A stretch of DNA of 32,659 nt from JAVBLK01 sp031553565 (GCA_031553565.1 JAVBLK010000011.1:1-32659), one strand, 5' to 3'; counted from the first letter of the stretch, positions 23,094 through 31,422 are shown. Translations and numbers: made by a program. The notes: generated by a model not told the origin, from the letters alone.

Positions 23094-23897
23094 TTACAAC
23101 AAATCGCACTTTTTTAGGATAAGGGTGGAAATGGAGCCTATTCCGATGGCACCGGCTGCGCCAGCTATTAAGGTGAGAAGCAGCGTTATTACCGTAGAGT
23201 TAAGCGTAGCGACGCTTGCTGCCGGGTAGAGCATCATGCCGAATAGGAAAGTAAAGATTATTGTAAGCCACAGCTTGTTCCGGAAAAATACCGCTATACC
23301 CAAGAACAAGGAAGCGAAGATTGCCATTAGGAACATTTTTGACATAAAGCACAATATCAGGCCGCCCGCATTTACGTCAAAAGATTTCGAGGTAATAAGT
23401 CCGGCAATAACCGTTCCTAAAAAATAAGTGATTATCATTCCTATGCCGCTAAAAATGCCGACTGCGCTTTTTGAAACAACATAGTCCATCTTTTTTGAGT
23501 GAACCGTGAAAATGTTTTTTACAAAGCCGGAGCTGTAATCGTGCGCGACAAATACTGCCATAAGTATTCCGGCGAAAATGAACACCATATTGATATTTGC
23601 AAATCCGGCAAAATCCATTGGATTTTCGGCGACTGCGGAACCGCCCGTTGATTCGATGAGCTGCCAAGCGTTTACAAATTCCATGCCTTTTTGCACGGTG
23701 CCGTCGGGCAACGTTGTTTCCATTCCCGACATTGTCAGAACCATAGCGGGGATTATAGCGGCAATCGCAAGCATGATATAAAAGACCGGAGTATGAAACA
23801 GTCTGTAAAAGTCGAGTTTAAGCATTGATTTGATTCGGCTCGTAAGAGTTGGTTCCGCAAAGGTGTTTTGCGAGTTCATTGTTTTTACCGTAGCCAT
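23094..23897 (-). CDS. ABC transporter permease (BcrB/LanE-G-like)
   Basis: This 267-aa protein has six hydrophobic segments: one after the N-terminal 40 residues (LFHTPVFYIMLAIAAIIP) and five from about residue 95 on. A long extracytoplasmic loop lies between the first two. This is the layout of the ABC-2 permeases partnered with BcrA-type ATPases that expel peptides such as bacitracin or lantibiotics. ATG 23897 is chosen over the longer frame to 23948, which would overlap the ATPase gene; AAGGAGCGG lies 8 bases upstream. It starts directly after the ATPase gene and is co-transcribed with it. Confidence 0.85.
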   Translation of the reverse strand: MATVKTMNSQNTFAEPTLTSRIKSMLKLDFYRLFHTPVFYIMLAIAAIIPAMVLTMSGMETTLPDGTVQKGMEFVNAWQLIESTGGSAVAENPMDFAGFANINMVFIFAGILMAVFVAHDYSSGFVKNIFTVHSKKMDYVVSKSAVGIFSGIGMIITYFLGTVIAGLITSKSFDVNAGGLILCFMSKMFLMAIFASLFLGIAVFFRNKLWLTIIFTFLFGMMLYPAASVATLNSTVITLLLTLIAGAAGAIGIGSISTLILKKCDLL

Positions 23898-23898
23898 T

Positions 23899-24804
23899 TT
23901 AGTTCCGCTCCTTTTTGTGCGACATAACGCGCAGATAATATTCTTCAAGTCCGATTTTCTGAAAATTGATTTCGTTGATCGGAACGCCGTTGTTATATAA
24001 TAATCCTGCGACGTTAGAGCTTTCTGTTTCGTCGTATATACGGATTCCGTTGTCTTTCTGCTCTATCTCGCGGTATCTTTGCCGAAGCACTCCGATTGCT
24101 TTTGCGTCGTTTCCCGTTTTCACAAAAACAAAGTCGCGGCACTCCTCGCTCATGGCGCTTGCAGGCATTTCACGGATCAATGTGCCGTTCCGGATAATGC
24201 CGTAATGCGTGGCGATCTTGCTTAGTTCGCCGAGAATATGCGAGCTTATAAGGATCGTAACGCCTTCCTCACGGTTTAAGTCGGTCAGGGTGTCCCTGAC
24301 GATCCGCATGCCGTCGGCATCTAAGCCGTTGATCGGCTCGTCTAAAATAAGCAATCTCGGACGGCCAAGCAAGGATTGAGCAACGCCTATGCGCTGCTTC
24401 ATGCCGAGCGAGCATTGCTTAAATTTGCGCTCCGCAGCACCCGCCATGCTGACGAGTTTAAGTACGCGCTCGACCTCCGCTTTCGGGTTTTGGATGTCAA
24501 GGTTCAATGCCTGCATCATAAGGTTTTGATAAACGGTGCTTGACGGAAAACACGCGGGGTTTTCAATCAGTACGCCTATACGGGCGCGGACTCCTGCGTC
24601 TGTATAATGCTTGCCGAACAGCCTTGTTTCGCCGCCGCTTGGCACCAACAGCCCGCTGATAAGTTTTTCTGTAGTGGATTTGCCGGAACCGTTTTCCCCG
24701 ATAAATCCATAAATGGAACCCTCCGGAACGGTCATGTTCAAGTTTTGAACGGCGTAAATATTCCGGAAAGATTTTGATAATCCGATGGTTTCGATTGCGT
24801 TCAT
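23899..24804 (-). CDS. ABC transporter ATPase (BcrA-like)
   Basis: This 301-aa ATPase has Walker A GENGSGKST (residues 36-44), the signature CSLGMKQR, Walker B LLILDEP followed by INGLDADG, and the H-loop SSHIL. A C-terminal domain of about 85 residues is typical of the BcrA/LanF group. It powers the permease encoded next. GGAGG lies close upstream of the ATG. The promoter (24845-24873 on minus) is bracketed by direct repeats and diverges from the two-component genes, a standard arrangement for peptide-sensing detoxification modules. Confidence 0.93.
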   Translation of the reverse strand: MNAIETIGLSKSFRNIYAVQNLNMTVPEGSIYGFIGENGSGKSTTEKLISGLLVPSGGETRLFGKHYTDAGVRARIGVLIENPACFPSSTVYQNLMMQALNLDIQNPKAEVERVLKLVSMAGAAERKFKQCSLGMKQRIGVAQSLLGRPRLLILDEPINGLDADGMRIVRDTLTDLNREEGVTILISSHILGELSKIATHYGIIRNGTLIREMPASAMSEECRDFVFVKTGNDAKAIGVLRQRYREIEQKDNGIRIYDETESSNVAGLLYNNGVPINEINFQKIGLEEYYLRVMSHKKERN

Positions 24805-24844
24805 TTTGTCCTCCTGCTTTTTATGCTTTAAGTTTAGGCGGTGA

Positions 24845-24883
24845 AAATAACTCTTGCATAACGCGAATGTAAACTCTGCATAA
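24845..24883 (-). promoter_or_regulatory. ABC exporter promoter with direct repeats 22 bp apart
   Basis: On the minus strand -35 TTTACA (24873-24868), 17-base spacer and a weak -10 TTATTT (24850-24845). TGCATAA occurs at 24855-24861 and again at 24877-24883, offset exactly 22 bases (two helical turns). These are the cores of AACTCTTGCATAAC and AACTCTGCATAAAC. The repeats bracket the -35 box, a likely binding site for the OmpR-type regulator encoded alongside. Confidence 0.5.
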
Positions 24884-24915
24884 ACTAAATTATTTTATAG
24901 ACGGCATCAGGGTTA

Positions 24916-24944
24916 TTAACAACTAACCGCAAGTTTGATATAAT
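24916..24944 (+). promoter_or_regulatory. Promoter of the two-component system
   Basis: -35 TTAACA at 24916-24921, 17-base spacer, -10 TATAAT at 24939-24944 preceded by TGA (extended -10). The leader to 25023 is about 72 bases. A second TATAAT-like box is near 24991. Confidence 0.65.
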
Positions 24945-25022
24945 GAAGAAAACAAGCATTATAGTTTACGATAATTTTATTTTGACCGCCTATAATAAAG
25001 AAAAAACAAGGAAAAAAATGAT

Positions 25023-25700
25023 ATGGCAAAGATATTGATTGTAGAGGATGACGAGAATTTGCAGCTTTTAATGGAAGCGCGTTTAGAGGACGAATATACG
25101 GTATATAAGGCGGGCAATGGCTTGGATGCTTTGGGGATTATTGAGGATGAAAAGATTGATCTCATTATCGCCGATATTATGATGCCGAAAATGGACGGCT
25201 ATCAGTTTGTGGCTGAGCTTCGTGACCGCGGATTCCAAACCCCCGTTATTATGGCGACGGCAAAGCAGGAACTCAGCGACAAGCGCGATGGGTTTAAGGT
25301 CGGCGCGGACGATTATATGACTAAGCCGATCGTCTTTGACGAATTAAAATGGCGTGTCGAAGCATTGTTGCGCCGCTCCAAAATTGCCAAGGATAAGGAA
25401 ATCGTTATAGGCGCATTCCGTTTGAATGCAACGACGCACGAGGCTTTGCACGGCGACAAAAGCATTGAGCTTACCGCCAAGGAATTTGAGCTGCTTTTCA
25501 AGCTGCTGTCTTACCCCAACAAACTTTTCACCAAGGAAAAATTGATGGAGGATATTTGGGGGTACGACACCGAAAGCGATGACACGACGATAAGGACGCA
25601 CTTCAACCGCCTACGCAACAAATTGGAAGGCATAACGGAATTTGAAATTGTAACGATTCGCGGCATCGGATATAAGGCCGTCATCAAGGATAAGAAATGA
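25023..25700 (+). CDS. OmpR/PhoB-family response regulator
   Basis: This 225-aa protein has a receiver domain (1-118) with acidic pocket EDD near residues 8-10, phosphoacceptor Asp51 in IADIMMPKMDG and Lys101 in MTKPI. A winged-helix DNA-binding domain (about 128-222) contains LTAKEFELL and the RTHFNRLRNKL recognition region ending RGIGYK. It should activate or repress the divergent ABC exporter genes, and perhaps its own. The stop overlaps the sensor kinase start (ATGA). Confidence 0.95.
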   Translation: MAKILIVEDDENLQLLMEARLEDEYTVYKAGNGLDALGIIEDEKIDLIIADIMMPKMDGYQFVAELRDRGFQTPVIMATAKQELSDKRDGFKVGADDYMTKPIVFDELKWRVEALLRRSKIAKDKEIVIGAFRLNATTHEALHGDKSIELTAKEFELLFKLLSYPNKLFTKEKLMEDIWGYDTESDDTTIRTHFNRLRNKLEGITEFEIVTIRGIGYKAVIKDKK

Positions 25701-26749
25701 AGCAAAAAACCAAATCAAAAACGCGGAATACTGCGCGTGATAATATCTTTCTAATAAAATGGCTTTCCGTTATTGCGGGCGCACTGATAGCGGGCGGCGC
25801 GGTATCGCTTGGACTTATCCTTTTGACGGCGCACTTTATACAGGGCAACGAGCCTTTAAGCCCTATTTGGATTGTCGGGATGATACCGCTCATGGCGATC
25901 GTCGCGATTCCTGTTACATTTGTCGTATATAAGCAAGTGCGTAAAAATGTTTCAACCTTGGTCGCAGGAATGGCTAATGTCGCGGGCGGCAATTTAGACA
26001 CCTACATCCCCACTGCCAAAGCGGGAGATTTTGCCACGGTTTTTGAAAACTTCAATAAAATGGTGGCGGAAATCCAAAGTGCGGAAATTATGAGAAGCGG
26101 CATGGCTGATTCGCTTTCGCATGAGCTAAAAACCCCGCTCGCCTCAATCGGAGGTTTTGCAAAACTTCTTTCCGAAAAAGACCTGCCGGAAGATAAAAAG
26201 AAAAAATATCTTAAAATTATTATCGAGGAATCGGATCGCATTGCGGGAATGGTAAAAAATATATTGACGCTTAGTAAGCTCGATTCCCAAGAAATCGCAG
26301 TGCGTAAAGCCCCGTATAGTTTGAACGCGCAGATTACCGATTGTATTATAGGGCTTGAGGCTGAATGGACGCGGAAAAATATAGAGATGTCGGCAGAACT
26401 TGCGGAAGTCGAATACAATGTTGATCCCGATATGCTCAAAAGCCTATGGCTGAATCTTGTTGGAAACGCTGTAAAATACACGCCCGAAAACGGCAGTGTA
26501 GAAATAAAAATGACTGCTGACGATAAAGAAATCTGCGTAACCGTTACGGACAGCGGCATAGGCATGAGCAAGGCAGTCAAAGACCGTATCTTTGAGAGGA
26601 ATTTTCAAGCCGATAAATCACATTCGGGCGGCGGGCAAGGGCTTGGGCTTCCGATAGTAAAGCGTATCGTCAAATTGTGCGGAGGAAGTATATCCGTGAC
26701 GAGCGAGGAAGGCAAAGGCAGCACCTTTACAGTCATACTTCCGCGATAG
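25697..26749 (+). CDS. Sensor histidine kinase
   Basis: This 350-aa kinase has two membrane helices (about 20-45 and 57-78) enclosing a very short extracellular loop of about 12 residues. A HAMP domain follows, then a dimerisation domain with His142 in SLSHELKTPLAS. The ATPase domain has N, G1 and G2 boxes (LWLNLVGNAVKYTP, VTDSGIGM, GGGQGLGLPIVKRI). The tiny sensor loop is typical of intramembrane-sensing kinases, which often sense through an ABC transporter partner. That fits the exporter encoded divergently. A terminator follows at 26770-26799. Confidence 0.94.
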   Translation: MKQKTKSKTRNTARDNIFLIKWLSVIAGALIAGGAVSLGLILLTAHFIQGNEPLSPIWIVGMIPLMAIVAIPVTFVVYKQVRKNVSTLVAGMANVAGGNLDTYIPTAKAGDFATVFENFNKMVAEIQSAEIMRSGMADSLSHELKTPLASIGGFAKLLSEKDLPEDKKKKYLKIIIEESDRIAGMVKNILTLSKLDSQEIAVRKAPYSLNAQITDCIIGLEAEWTRKNIEMSAELAEVEYNVDPDMLKSLWLNLVGNAVKYTPENGSVEIKMTADDKEICVTVTDSGIGMSKAVKDRIFERNFQADKSHSGGGQGLGLPIVKRIVKLCGGSISVTSEEGKGSTFTVILPR

Positions 26750-26769
26750 CAAAAGAATAGAGTTGATTG

Positions 26770-26799
26770 GCCGCGTTTGTAAATCAAGCGCGGCTTTTT
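26770..26799 (+). terminator. Terminator after the histidine kinase
   Basis: GCCGCG (26770-26775) and CGCGGC (26789-26794) pair across a 13-base loop, followed by TTTTT. Its presence argues against a cardiolipin synthase start at 26767. Confidence 0.7.
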
Positions 26800-26853
26800 C
26801 AGTTTACGGAAAAGTTATGTTTCTTTGCTATTCTGTTGCCGGAGGCAATGGAA

Positions 26854-28461
26854 ATGAGCAAGTGGCAAAAGCCCGTGAAGACGCGAACGATAAAAAGTAC
26901 AGTATATAATTCTAAGACGCGCAAAATGGAACAGCGTGTCATTACTGTCACGGAAGCTCCGATACGGAAAATGATTTCGGTCATAGCCGCAATCGCACTT
27001 GAGCTTGCGGGACTAATTTATCTGTATATTTATTTTTTAAGTTTTTTCAGCTGGTTCATCTATGTCGCTATGGGGCTTTCAGTATTATGTTGCTTCCGCG
27101 TGCTTGTAGGCAGCAAAAACCCTTCCTCAAAAACGGCATGGGTTATGTTCTTGCTGCTTTGCGCTCCGATTGCCTTTGCCGTGTATATCGTCTGGGGGGA
27201 ACTCACAAGCGCGCCGCATAAAATACGGAAATCCAAGCGGATCGCCGAAAAATCAAAAAGCATTGCCGTTTCGGAAGCGACACCGGAGCTGCCGCCGCGG
27301 ATAAAGGGTGACTGCGAATTTCTGTCAAAGACTGCCGGAGTTTTTCCGCTTCGCGATCAAGGCTCACATTATTTTCCAATGGGTGCGCCGTTGTTTGACG
27401 ATATATTATCGCGGTTAAAATCAGCACAAAAATATATCTTCATTGAATTTTTTATCATCAGCGAAGGAAAGTTGCTTGACCGCGTTTTAGACATTTTAGA
27501 GGAAAGAGCGGCTGCGGGCGTAGACGTCCGCATTATATACGACGCTTTAGGCTCACAGGAAATCAGCCTGTACACGATCAAACAAATCAAAAAAGCCGGA
27601 ATAAAAATCCTCCCTTTCGAGCGTGTCTATCCGCTGCTTGATTTTTTCATCACATACCGCGACCACCGCAAGATCGTAGTAATTGACGGGCTAACGGCAT
27701 ACACGGGCGGCGCAAACCTTGCCGACGAATATATAAACGAGCGTGAAAAGCATGTGCATTGGAAGGATGCCGGAATACGCACCGACGGTTTTTCCGCAAA
27801 ATCCTTCGCCCTGATGTTTTTGCGGATGTGGGAATATGCGTCAAAAGAAAAAATCGACTATGCGGACTTTTTACAGTTAGAAGGCATAGAGGAAAATTCA
27901 GAAAAAGCCGCACAAAGCATTGTTGTGCCTTATTCCGACGCGCCCTTTAACAAGGCGGCAGTCGGGAAAAATATGTACGCGAACCTGATTGCAAACAGCC
28001 GGAAATACGTTTGGATCATGTCGCCTTATTTTATCGTTGACGACGCTATGGTTGATATTATAAAGAATAAGGCGCTGACAGGCGTGGATGTCCGCATCAT
28101 GATACCCGGCGTTCCCGACAAGAAGATGGTATATATCCAAACGGTAAGCAATCTCGAAAAGCTGGTGCCTTACGGCGTGCGCCTTTATAAATACTCAAAG
28201 GGATTTCTTCACAGCAAAGTAATGCTGTCCGACGACGAATGCGGGATCGTATCGACGGTAAACTTTGATTTCCGCAGTTTTCATCAGCAAAACGAATGCG
28301 GGCTGTATCTGAACAACCCCGTTACGCTCTCAGAGATCAAAGCCGATTTTGAAAACAGCTTTGCGGAATGTGAGGAAGCCACAATCGCCGCTATTAAAAA
28401 GCGTTCCGTGTTTACAAGGATGTTCTTGGCGTTCCTAAAACTTTTTGCACCGCTCATGTAG
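26854..28461 (+). CDS. Cardiolipin synthase (phospholipase D superfamily)
   Basis: It condenses two phosphatidylglycerol molecules to cardiolipin at the membrane. The 535-aa protein has a basic N-terminus and membrane segments at about 35-60, 65-83 and 100-115. Two phospholipase D motifs follow: DHRKIVVIDG (H-x-K-x4-D) near 270 and HSKVMLSDD near 450. The start at 26854 gives an 8-base spacing from GGAGG at 26841-26845. Its position beside an antimicrobial-peptide-type regulator and exporter suggests a role in changing membrane charge or composition, but it has its own transcriptional start after the terminator. Confidence 0.93.
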   Translation: MSKWQKPVKTRTIKSTVYNSKTRKMEQRVITVTEAPIRKMISVIAAIALELAGLIYLYIYFLSFFSWFIYVAMGLSVLCCFRVLVGSKNPSSKTAWVMFLLLCAPIAFAVYIVWGELTSAPHKIRKSKRIAEKSKSIAVSEATPELPPRIKGDCEFLSKTAGVFPLRDQGSHYFPMGAPLFDDILSRLKSAQKYIFIEFFIISEGKLLDRVLDILEERAAAGVDVRIIYDALGSQEISLYTIKQIKKAGIKILPFERVYPLLDFFITYRDHRKIVVIDGLTAYTGGANLADEYINEREKHVHWKDAGIRTDGFSAKSFALMFLRMWEYASKEKIDYADFLQLEGIEENSEKAAQSIVVPYSDAPFNKAAVGKNMYANLIANSRKYVWIMSPYFIVDDAMVDIIKNKALTGVDVRIMIPGVPDKKMVYIQTVSNLEKLVPYGVRLYKYSKGFLHSKVMLSDDECGIVSTVNFDFRSFHQQNECGLYLNNPVTLSEIKADFENSFAECEEATIAAIKKRSVFTRMFLAFLKLFAPLM

Positions 28462-28474
28462 AGTTTATATAAAC

Positions 28475-28517
28475 GTTATGTTCAATTTATATCTAAGTTA
28501 TATTCATGCCATAAAAT
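28475..28517 (+). promoter_or_regulatory. Direct repeats 22 bp apart upstream of 28551
   Basis: GTTATGTTCA (28475-28484) and GTTATATTCA (28497-28506) are offset by 22 bases, the same spacing as the TGCATAA repeats at the ABC promoter, whose complement also begins GTTATG. A -10-like TAAAAT lies at 28512-28517 without a -35 box, as expected for an activator-dependent promoter. A 12-bp palindrome GTTTATATAAAC lies just before (28463-28474). The evidence is modest in this AT-rich stretch. Confidence 0.3.
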
Positions 28518-28550
28518 GAAATCATCAAAAACCCAAAGGAGATAAAAATT

Positions 28551-28814
28551 ATGTCAAACGAAACAAGAAAAAAAGGCCTTGCCGGAGCTTTTCAGGATAT
28601 GGCCGCAAGCGCAAGAGCGCAGAGCAAAGTTGACAAAGCAAACTTTGCAGCAGTCAAAGCTGAATCGAGGGCAAACTTTGAGGAAACAAGGATGAGTCCC
28701 AAAGCAAAGGAAGAACAAAGACAAATCGAGCGCGATAAACAAATTGCCGAAGCTGATTCAAGGCGCGTGGAAGCCGAAGCGCGTACCGCAGCAGCAATGG
28801 CTTCAAGAAAGTAA
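28551..28814 (+). CDS. Small, highly charged helical protein
   Basis: This 87-aa protein is not recognised. It is rich in Ala, Glu, Arg, Lys and Gln, with no hydrophobic core. A long amphipathic helix or coiled coil is likely from about residue 20 to the end (KAKEEQRQIERDKQIAEADS). AAAGGAG lies about 10 bases before the ATG. It precedes a zinc-ribbon membrane protein by 27 bases, so the two are probably co-transcribed. It may be a cytoplasmic partner or stress protein; no function can be given. Confidence 0.7.
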   Translation: MSNETRKKGLAGAFQDMAASARAQSKVDKANFAAVKAESRANFEETRMSPKAKEEQRQIERDKQIAEADSRRVEAEARTAAAMASRK

Positions 28815-28841
28815 ATCAATTGAACAAGGAGCACGAAAAAG

Positions 28842-29435
28842 ATGTTTTGCGAAAAATGCGGGAAAGAAACAGCCGAAGGAACAAAGTGCGAATGCGCGGG
28901 AGCGGTTGCCAAAGATTATAGGAGCTATGACTATACCACCGTCCAGACAAGCCAAAAAGATGCGCCGCAAACGATAGACTGTTACGAGTGCTTGGGGTGG
29001 GAGCTTGTTAAAAGCAGTGATTACGGCATCCTGCCGTGGGTCACATTGCAATTTAAGCGCAACCGCAAAATCAAAAACAAGGAGCAGCTTACCAGGATTC
29101 AGGTAAGGCTTAACGACGCGATGGATTCGCTCGACGTAATGGAGCAGGAAAAGACAAAGAACGCGACGATCTGGTCGCTTGTACTTGGGATCATCGGTGC
29201 GCTGATATTCGGCGGCGGCTTATGCTTGTTCTTAGTAGAAACCTTTGCTTTCGGGCTTGCCGGGTTTATCGTCGGTGTGGTTTTGGGTGCAATCGGTGCT
29301 GTCGTATGCGGATTTGCATATCCCATATACAAAAAAATCCGCGCCCAAAAGACGGCGCAGATGAATGTCCTGATTGAAAAGAAAAAAGATGAAATAGCGC
29401 AGCTTTGCGAGGACGCGCAAAAACTGTTTAACTAA
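28842..29435 (+). CDS. Zinc-ribbon membrane protein of unknown function
   Basis: This 197-aa protein opens with a short zinc-binding knuckle, MFCEKCGKE...CECAG (Cys3, Cys6, and a later Cys pair). A hydrophilic region, a coiled segment near residues 85-105, and two membrane helices (about 109-131 and 134-158) follow. The tail is Lys/Glu/Gln-rich and probably cytoplasmic coiled coil. AAGGAGC lies 12 bases before the ATG. It is probably co-transcribed with 28551-28814. Its stop codon coincides with the left end of hairpin repeat copy C. Confidence 0.75.
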   Translation: MFCEKCGKETAEGTKCECAGAVAKDYRSYDYTTVQTSQKDAPQTIDCYECLGWELVKSSDYGILPWVTLQFKRNRKIKNKEQLTRIQVRLNDAMDSLDVMEQEKTKNATIWSLVLGIIGALIFGGGLCLFLVETFAFGLAGFIVGVVLGAIGAVVCGFAYPIYKKIRAQKTAQMNVLIEKKKDEIAQLCEDAQKLFN

Positions 29436-29598
29436 GTAACCACTGATTAATTCGCTATAAATTTACAGGGCGTCTTTTCGGCTGCGAAAAGTCTTCTTTT
29501 TGACGCCAATAGCGCTGCTATTGACGCCCAAAACAAGCCTTTTCTCGCTCGAATATCCGCTCCTGTAAATCTCAGCTCATTTAATCAGCGGTTACCTA
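29433..29598. repeat. Hairpin repeat copy C (diverged)
   Basis: Terminal inverted repeats are AGTAACCACTGATTAA (29435-29450) and its near-complement at 29581-29596, each flanked by TA. The centre AATAGCGCTGCTATT is a perfect small palindrome, and blocks such as AATTTACAG-GGCGTC and AAAACAAGCC are shared with copies A and B. The left end overlaps the stop codon of the preceding gene. Confidence 0.75.
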
Positions 29599-29603
29599 AT
29601 CTT

Positions 29604-29633
29604 CATGCGCCTTTCAAAAAAGAAAGGCGCATG
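29604..29633. terminator. Perfect 12-bp hairpin with A6 loop
   Basis: CATGCGCCTTTC (29604-29615) and GAAAGGCGCATG (29622-29633) flank AAAAAA. No U-run follows, so it may be a weak terminator or mRNA-end structure after the zinc-ribbon gene. A smaller hairpin GGGAGA/TCTCCC follows near 29643-29660, just before the next start. Confidence 0.5.
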
Positions 29634-29671
29634 GCATTTCGGGGAGAGGGAATATCTCCCGGCGGGGCAGT

Positions 29672-30337
29672 ATGAAACGGGTAAAAGATTTTTTTGACAG
29701 CTTAATAGAGAAAAACAGGAAGCATCATATCGCTACACATATATCCAAATATTTCGGATATTTTTGGGCGGCGGCCAAAATGCTTTTTGGTATTTTTTCC
29801 GGCAGTTTTTTCTTTTGCGTGAGCGCAATGTATACGCTTGCCTTTGCGCTTACCAAGGAAGTGTTTTTTAAGGGCAGAAAAGAAAGCGGCGGCGATACCC
29901 TAAAACAAAGAAAATATTATCTTCAAATGTGCGGGATATTGGCTCTTGCCTCGGTCATCTATATCGCGTACATGGCAAGGCTTTTCTTTTATCCGTCCAA
30001 TCCGCAGTACGGCATGATAATGGGAATAGCAATCGCCACCTTTGCCTTTACCGATTTGATTATCGCCATTGTTAATCTCGCAAAGAAAAACACGCACCGG
30101 GATTTGCTTGTCAGCGGCGTAAAAAGCATCGGCCTTGCCGGTGCCTTACTTGCAATAGCCTTTGCGCAAATAGCGATCCTCAGCTTTACAACGACTGATA
30201 CCGACCCCTCGCAGTACAACGCAATCGGCGGCATCGTCATGGGCGGCGGATGTCTTGTGATTTGTGTGTTTATGCTTGTGAAATATTTTAAAGTCAAGCC
30301 CTATATTAATCCTGGTGTTGACGAGTTTAGCCAGTAG
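29672..30337 (+). CDS. Polytopic membrane protein of unknown function
   Basis: This 221-aa protein has an amphipathic basic N-terminus and about five hydrophobic segments (roughly 42-62, 88-106, 112-131, 150-168 and 182-202). I see no motif that identifies a family. GGCGGGG lies a few bases before the ATG and is partly within a small hairpin. It is separated from the previous gene by repeat C and a hairpin, so it is probably a separate transcript. Confidence 0.7.
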   Translation: MKRVKDFFDSLIEKNRKHHIATHISKYFGYFWAAAKMLFGIFSGSFFFCVSAMYTLAFALTKEVFFKGRKESGGDTLKQRKYYLQMCGILALASVIYIAYMARLFFYPSNPQYGMIMGIAIATFAFTDLIIAIVNLAKKNTHRDLLVSGVKSIGLAGALLAIAFAQIAILSFTTTDTDPSQYNAIGGIVMGGGCLVICVFMLVKYFKVKPYINPGVDEFSQ

Positions 30338-30435
30338 ATTCATTTAATAAATTTTGTTTTTCTGCCATAATTTACTTTCGTTACTAATGGAACATGTATA
30401 TAATGAAACCAATAATATTAAAGGCGGGAAATTTC

Positions 30436-30837
30436 ATGATAAAACCAAGTTTAAGGTTTAAGGGCAATGCGGCGGAAGCGATAGACTTTTATGAGTCGCT
30501 TTTTAAAGGAACGGATAAATTGGTGCTGCGGTACTGCGATATGCCTTTGGATCAAAGCACGATACCTCCCGAATCAAAAAACCTGATAGGCCATGCCGAG
30601 ATGACATTCTGCGGCACGACCTTTACTTTTTGCGATGCGCAGGACTGCGCGGGGAACGGCAACCAAGTGTCCTTTATGGTTATTTTTAATACCGCTCGGG
30701 AAGTTGAAAAGGTGTTTAACACGCTGGCAAAAGACGGAAAAGTAATTCAGGAATTGGCTCCGCAATTCTATGCCAAGCTATACGGATGGGTGAGGGACAA
30801 GTTCGGGATAGAATGGCAAATCATAACCGGGGAGTGA
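30436..30837 (+). CDS. VOC (glyoxalase/PhnB-like) family protein
   Basis: This 133-aa protein shows the PhnB/demethylubiquinone-like pattern: KPSLRFKGNAAEAIDFYESLF at the start, LIGHAEMTFCGTTFTFCDA in the middle, and YGWVRDKFGIEWQII at the end. Such proteins form beta-alpha-beta dimers, often binding a metal or small ligand; the function here is unknown. The ATG at 30436 matches the usual family start better than 30394. The methyltransferase gene starts 35 bases after its stop. Confidence 0.82.
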   Translation: MIKPSLRFKGNAAEAIDFYESLFKGTDKLVLRYCDMPLDQSTIPPESKNLIGHAEMTFCGTTFTFCDAQDCAGNGNQVSFMVIFNTAREVEKVFNTLAKDGKVIQELAPQFYAKLYGWVRDKFGIEWQIITGE

Positions 30838-30872
30838 CCGGTTACGGCCCCAAAGGAGCGTTTGAAAACAGT

Positions 30873-31412
30873 ATGAGCCATATGATTTCTAAACTCAACG
30901 ATCCCGTGAGGATAGCGGAGCTTGCTCCGGCGGAAACGCTGAAAAAACTTGGGCTGAAAGCGGGTAAAGTCATGTGCGATATCGGAGCGGGCACGGGGAT
31001 ATTTACGTTCCCGGCTGCGGGAATTTCGGGAAGCAGGGTTTACGCCGTAGACATTTCTCCGGATATGCGCGCGTATCTGACGGCAGAGGCAAAGGGCCTT
31101 CCCGTGGAAGTTTGTGCCTCTGTTTCGGGCGTTCCGCAAAATGGCGCGGATATTGTACTGCTCTGCGCGGTGCTGCACGAAATAAGCGACGTGCCGGGCT
31201 TGCTGAGCGGCATTAAGCGCATATTAAAAAAAGGCGGTACGCTGGCGATAATAGAGTTTCACAAAAGCGAGACCACGATGGGGCCGCCCATGCACATGCG
31301 CATAGCGGAAACAGAGCTGATTAGCCGCCTTGCGCGGCACGGCTTTACGGTTTCGGACCGGTTTGTCATCGGGCAAAACTATTATTGCGCAGTTTTTACT
31401 GCGGCTGAATAA
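30873..31412 (+). CDS. SAM-dependent methyltransferase, class I
   Basis: It has a Rossmann methyltransferase fold with motif I CDIGAGTGIFTFPAA, acidic motif II VYAVDISPDM and motif IV-like IVLLCAVLHEI. From the start chosen here (MSHMISKLNDP, where relatives begin) it is 179 aa. AAAGGAG is about 13 bases upstream. The longer frame from 30786 would overlap the VOC gene. The substrate is unknown. It is followed 10 bases later by the flavodoxin-like gene, so 30436-32049 is probably one operon. Confidence 0.85.
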   Translation: MSHMISKLNDPVRIAELAPAETLKKLGLKAGKVMCDIGAGTGIFTFPAAGISGSRVYAVDISPDMRAYLTAEAKGLPVEVCASVSGVPQNGADIVLLCAVLHEISDVPGLLSGIKRILKKGGTLAIIEFHKSETTMGPPMHMRIAETELISRLARHGFTVSDRFVIGQNYYCAVFTAAE

Positions 31413-31422
31413 GGAGATGCAC

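Noticed and set aside
26767..26853. Longer N-terminus for cardiolipin synthase
   Set aside because: It would translate through a terminator hairpin, while ATG 26854 has a well-spaced GGAGG.
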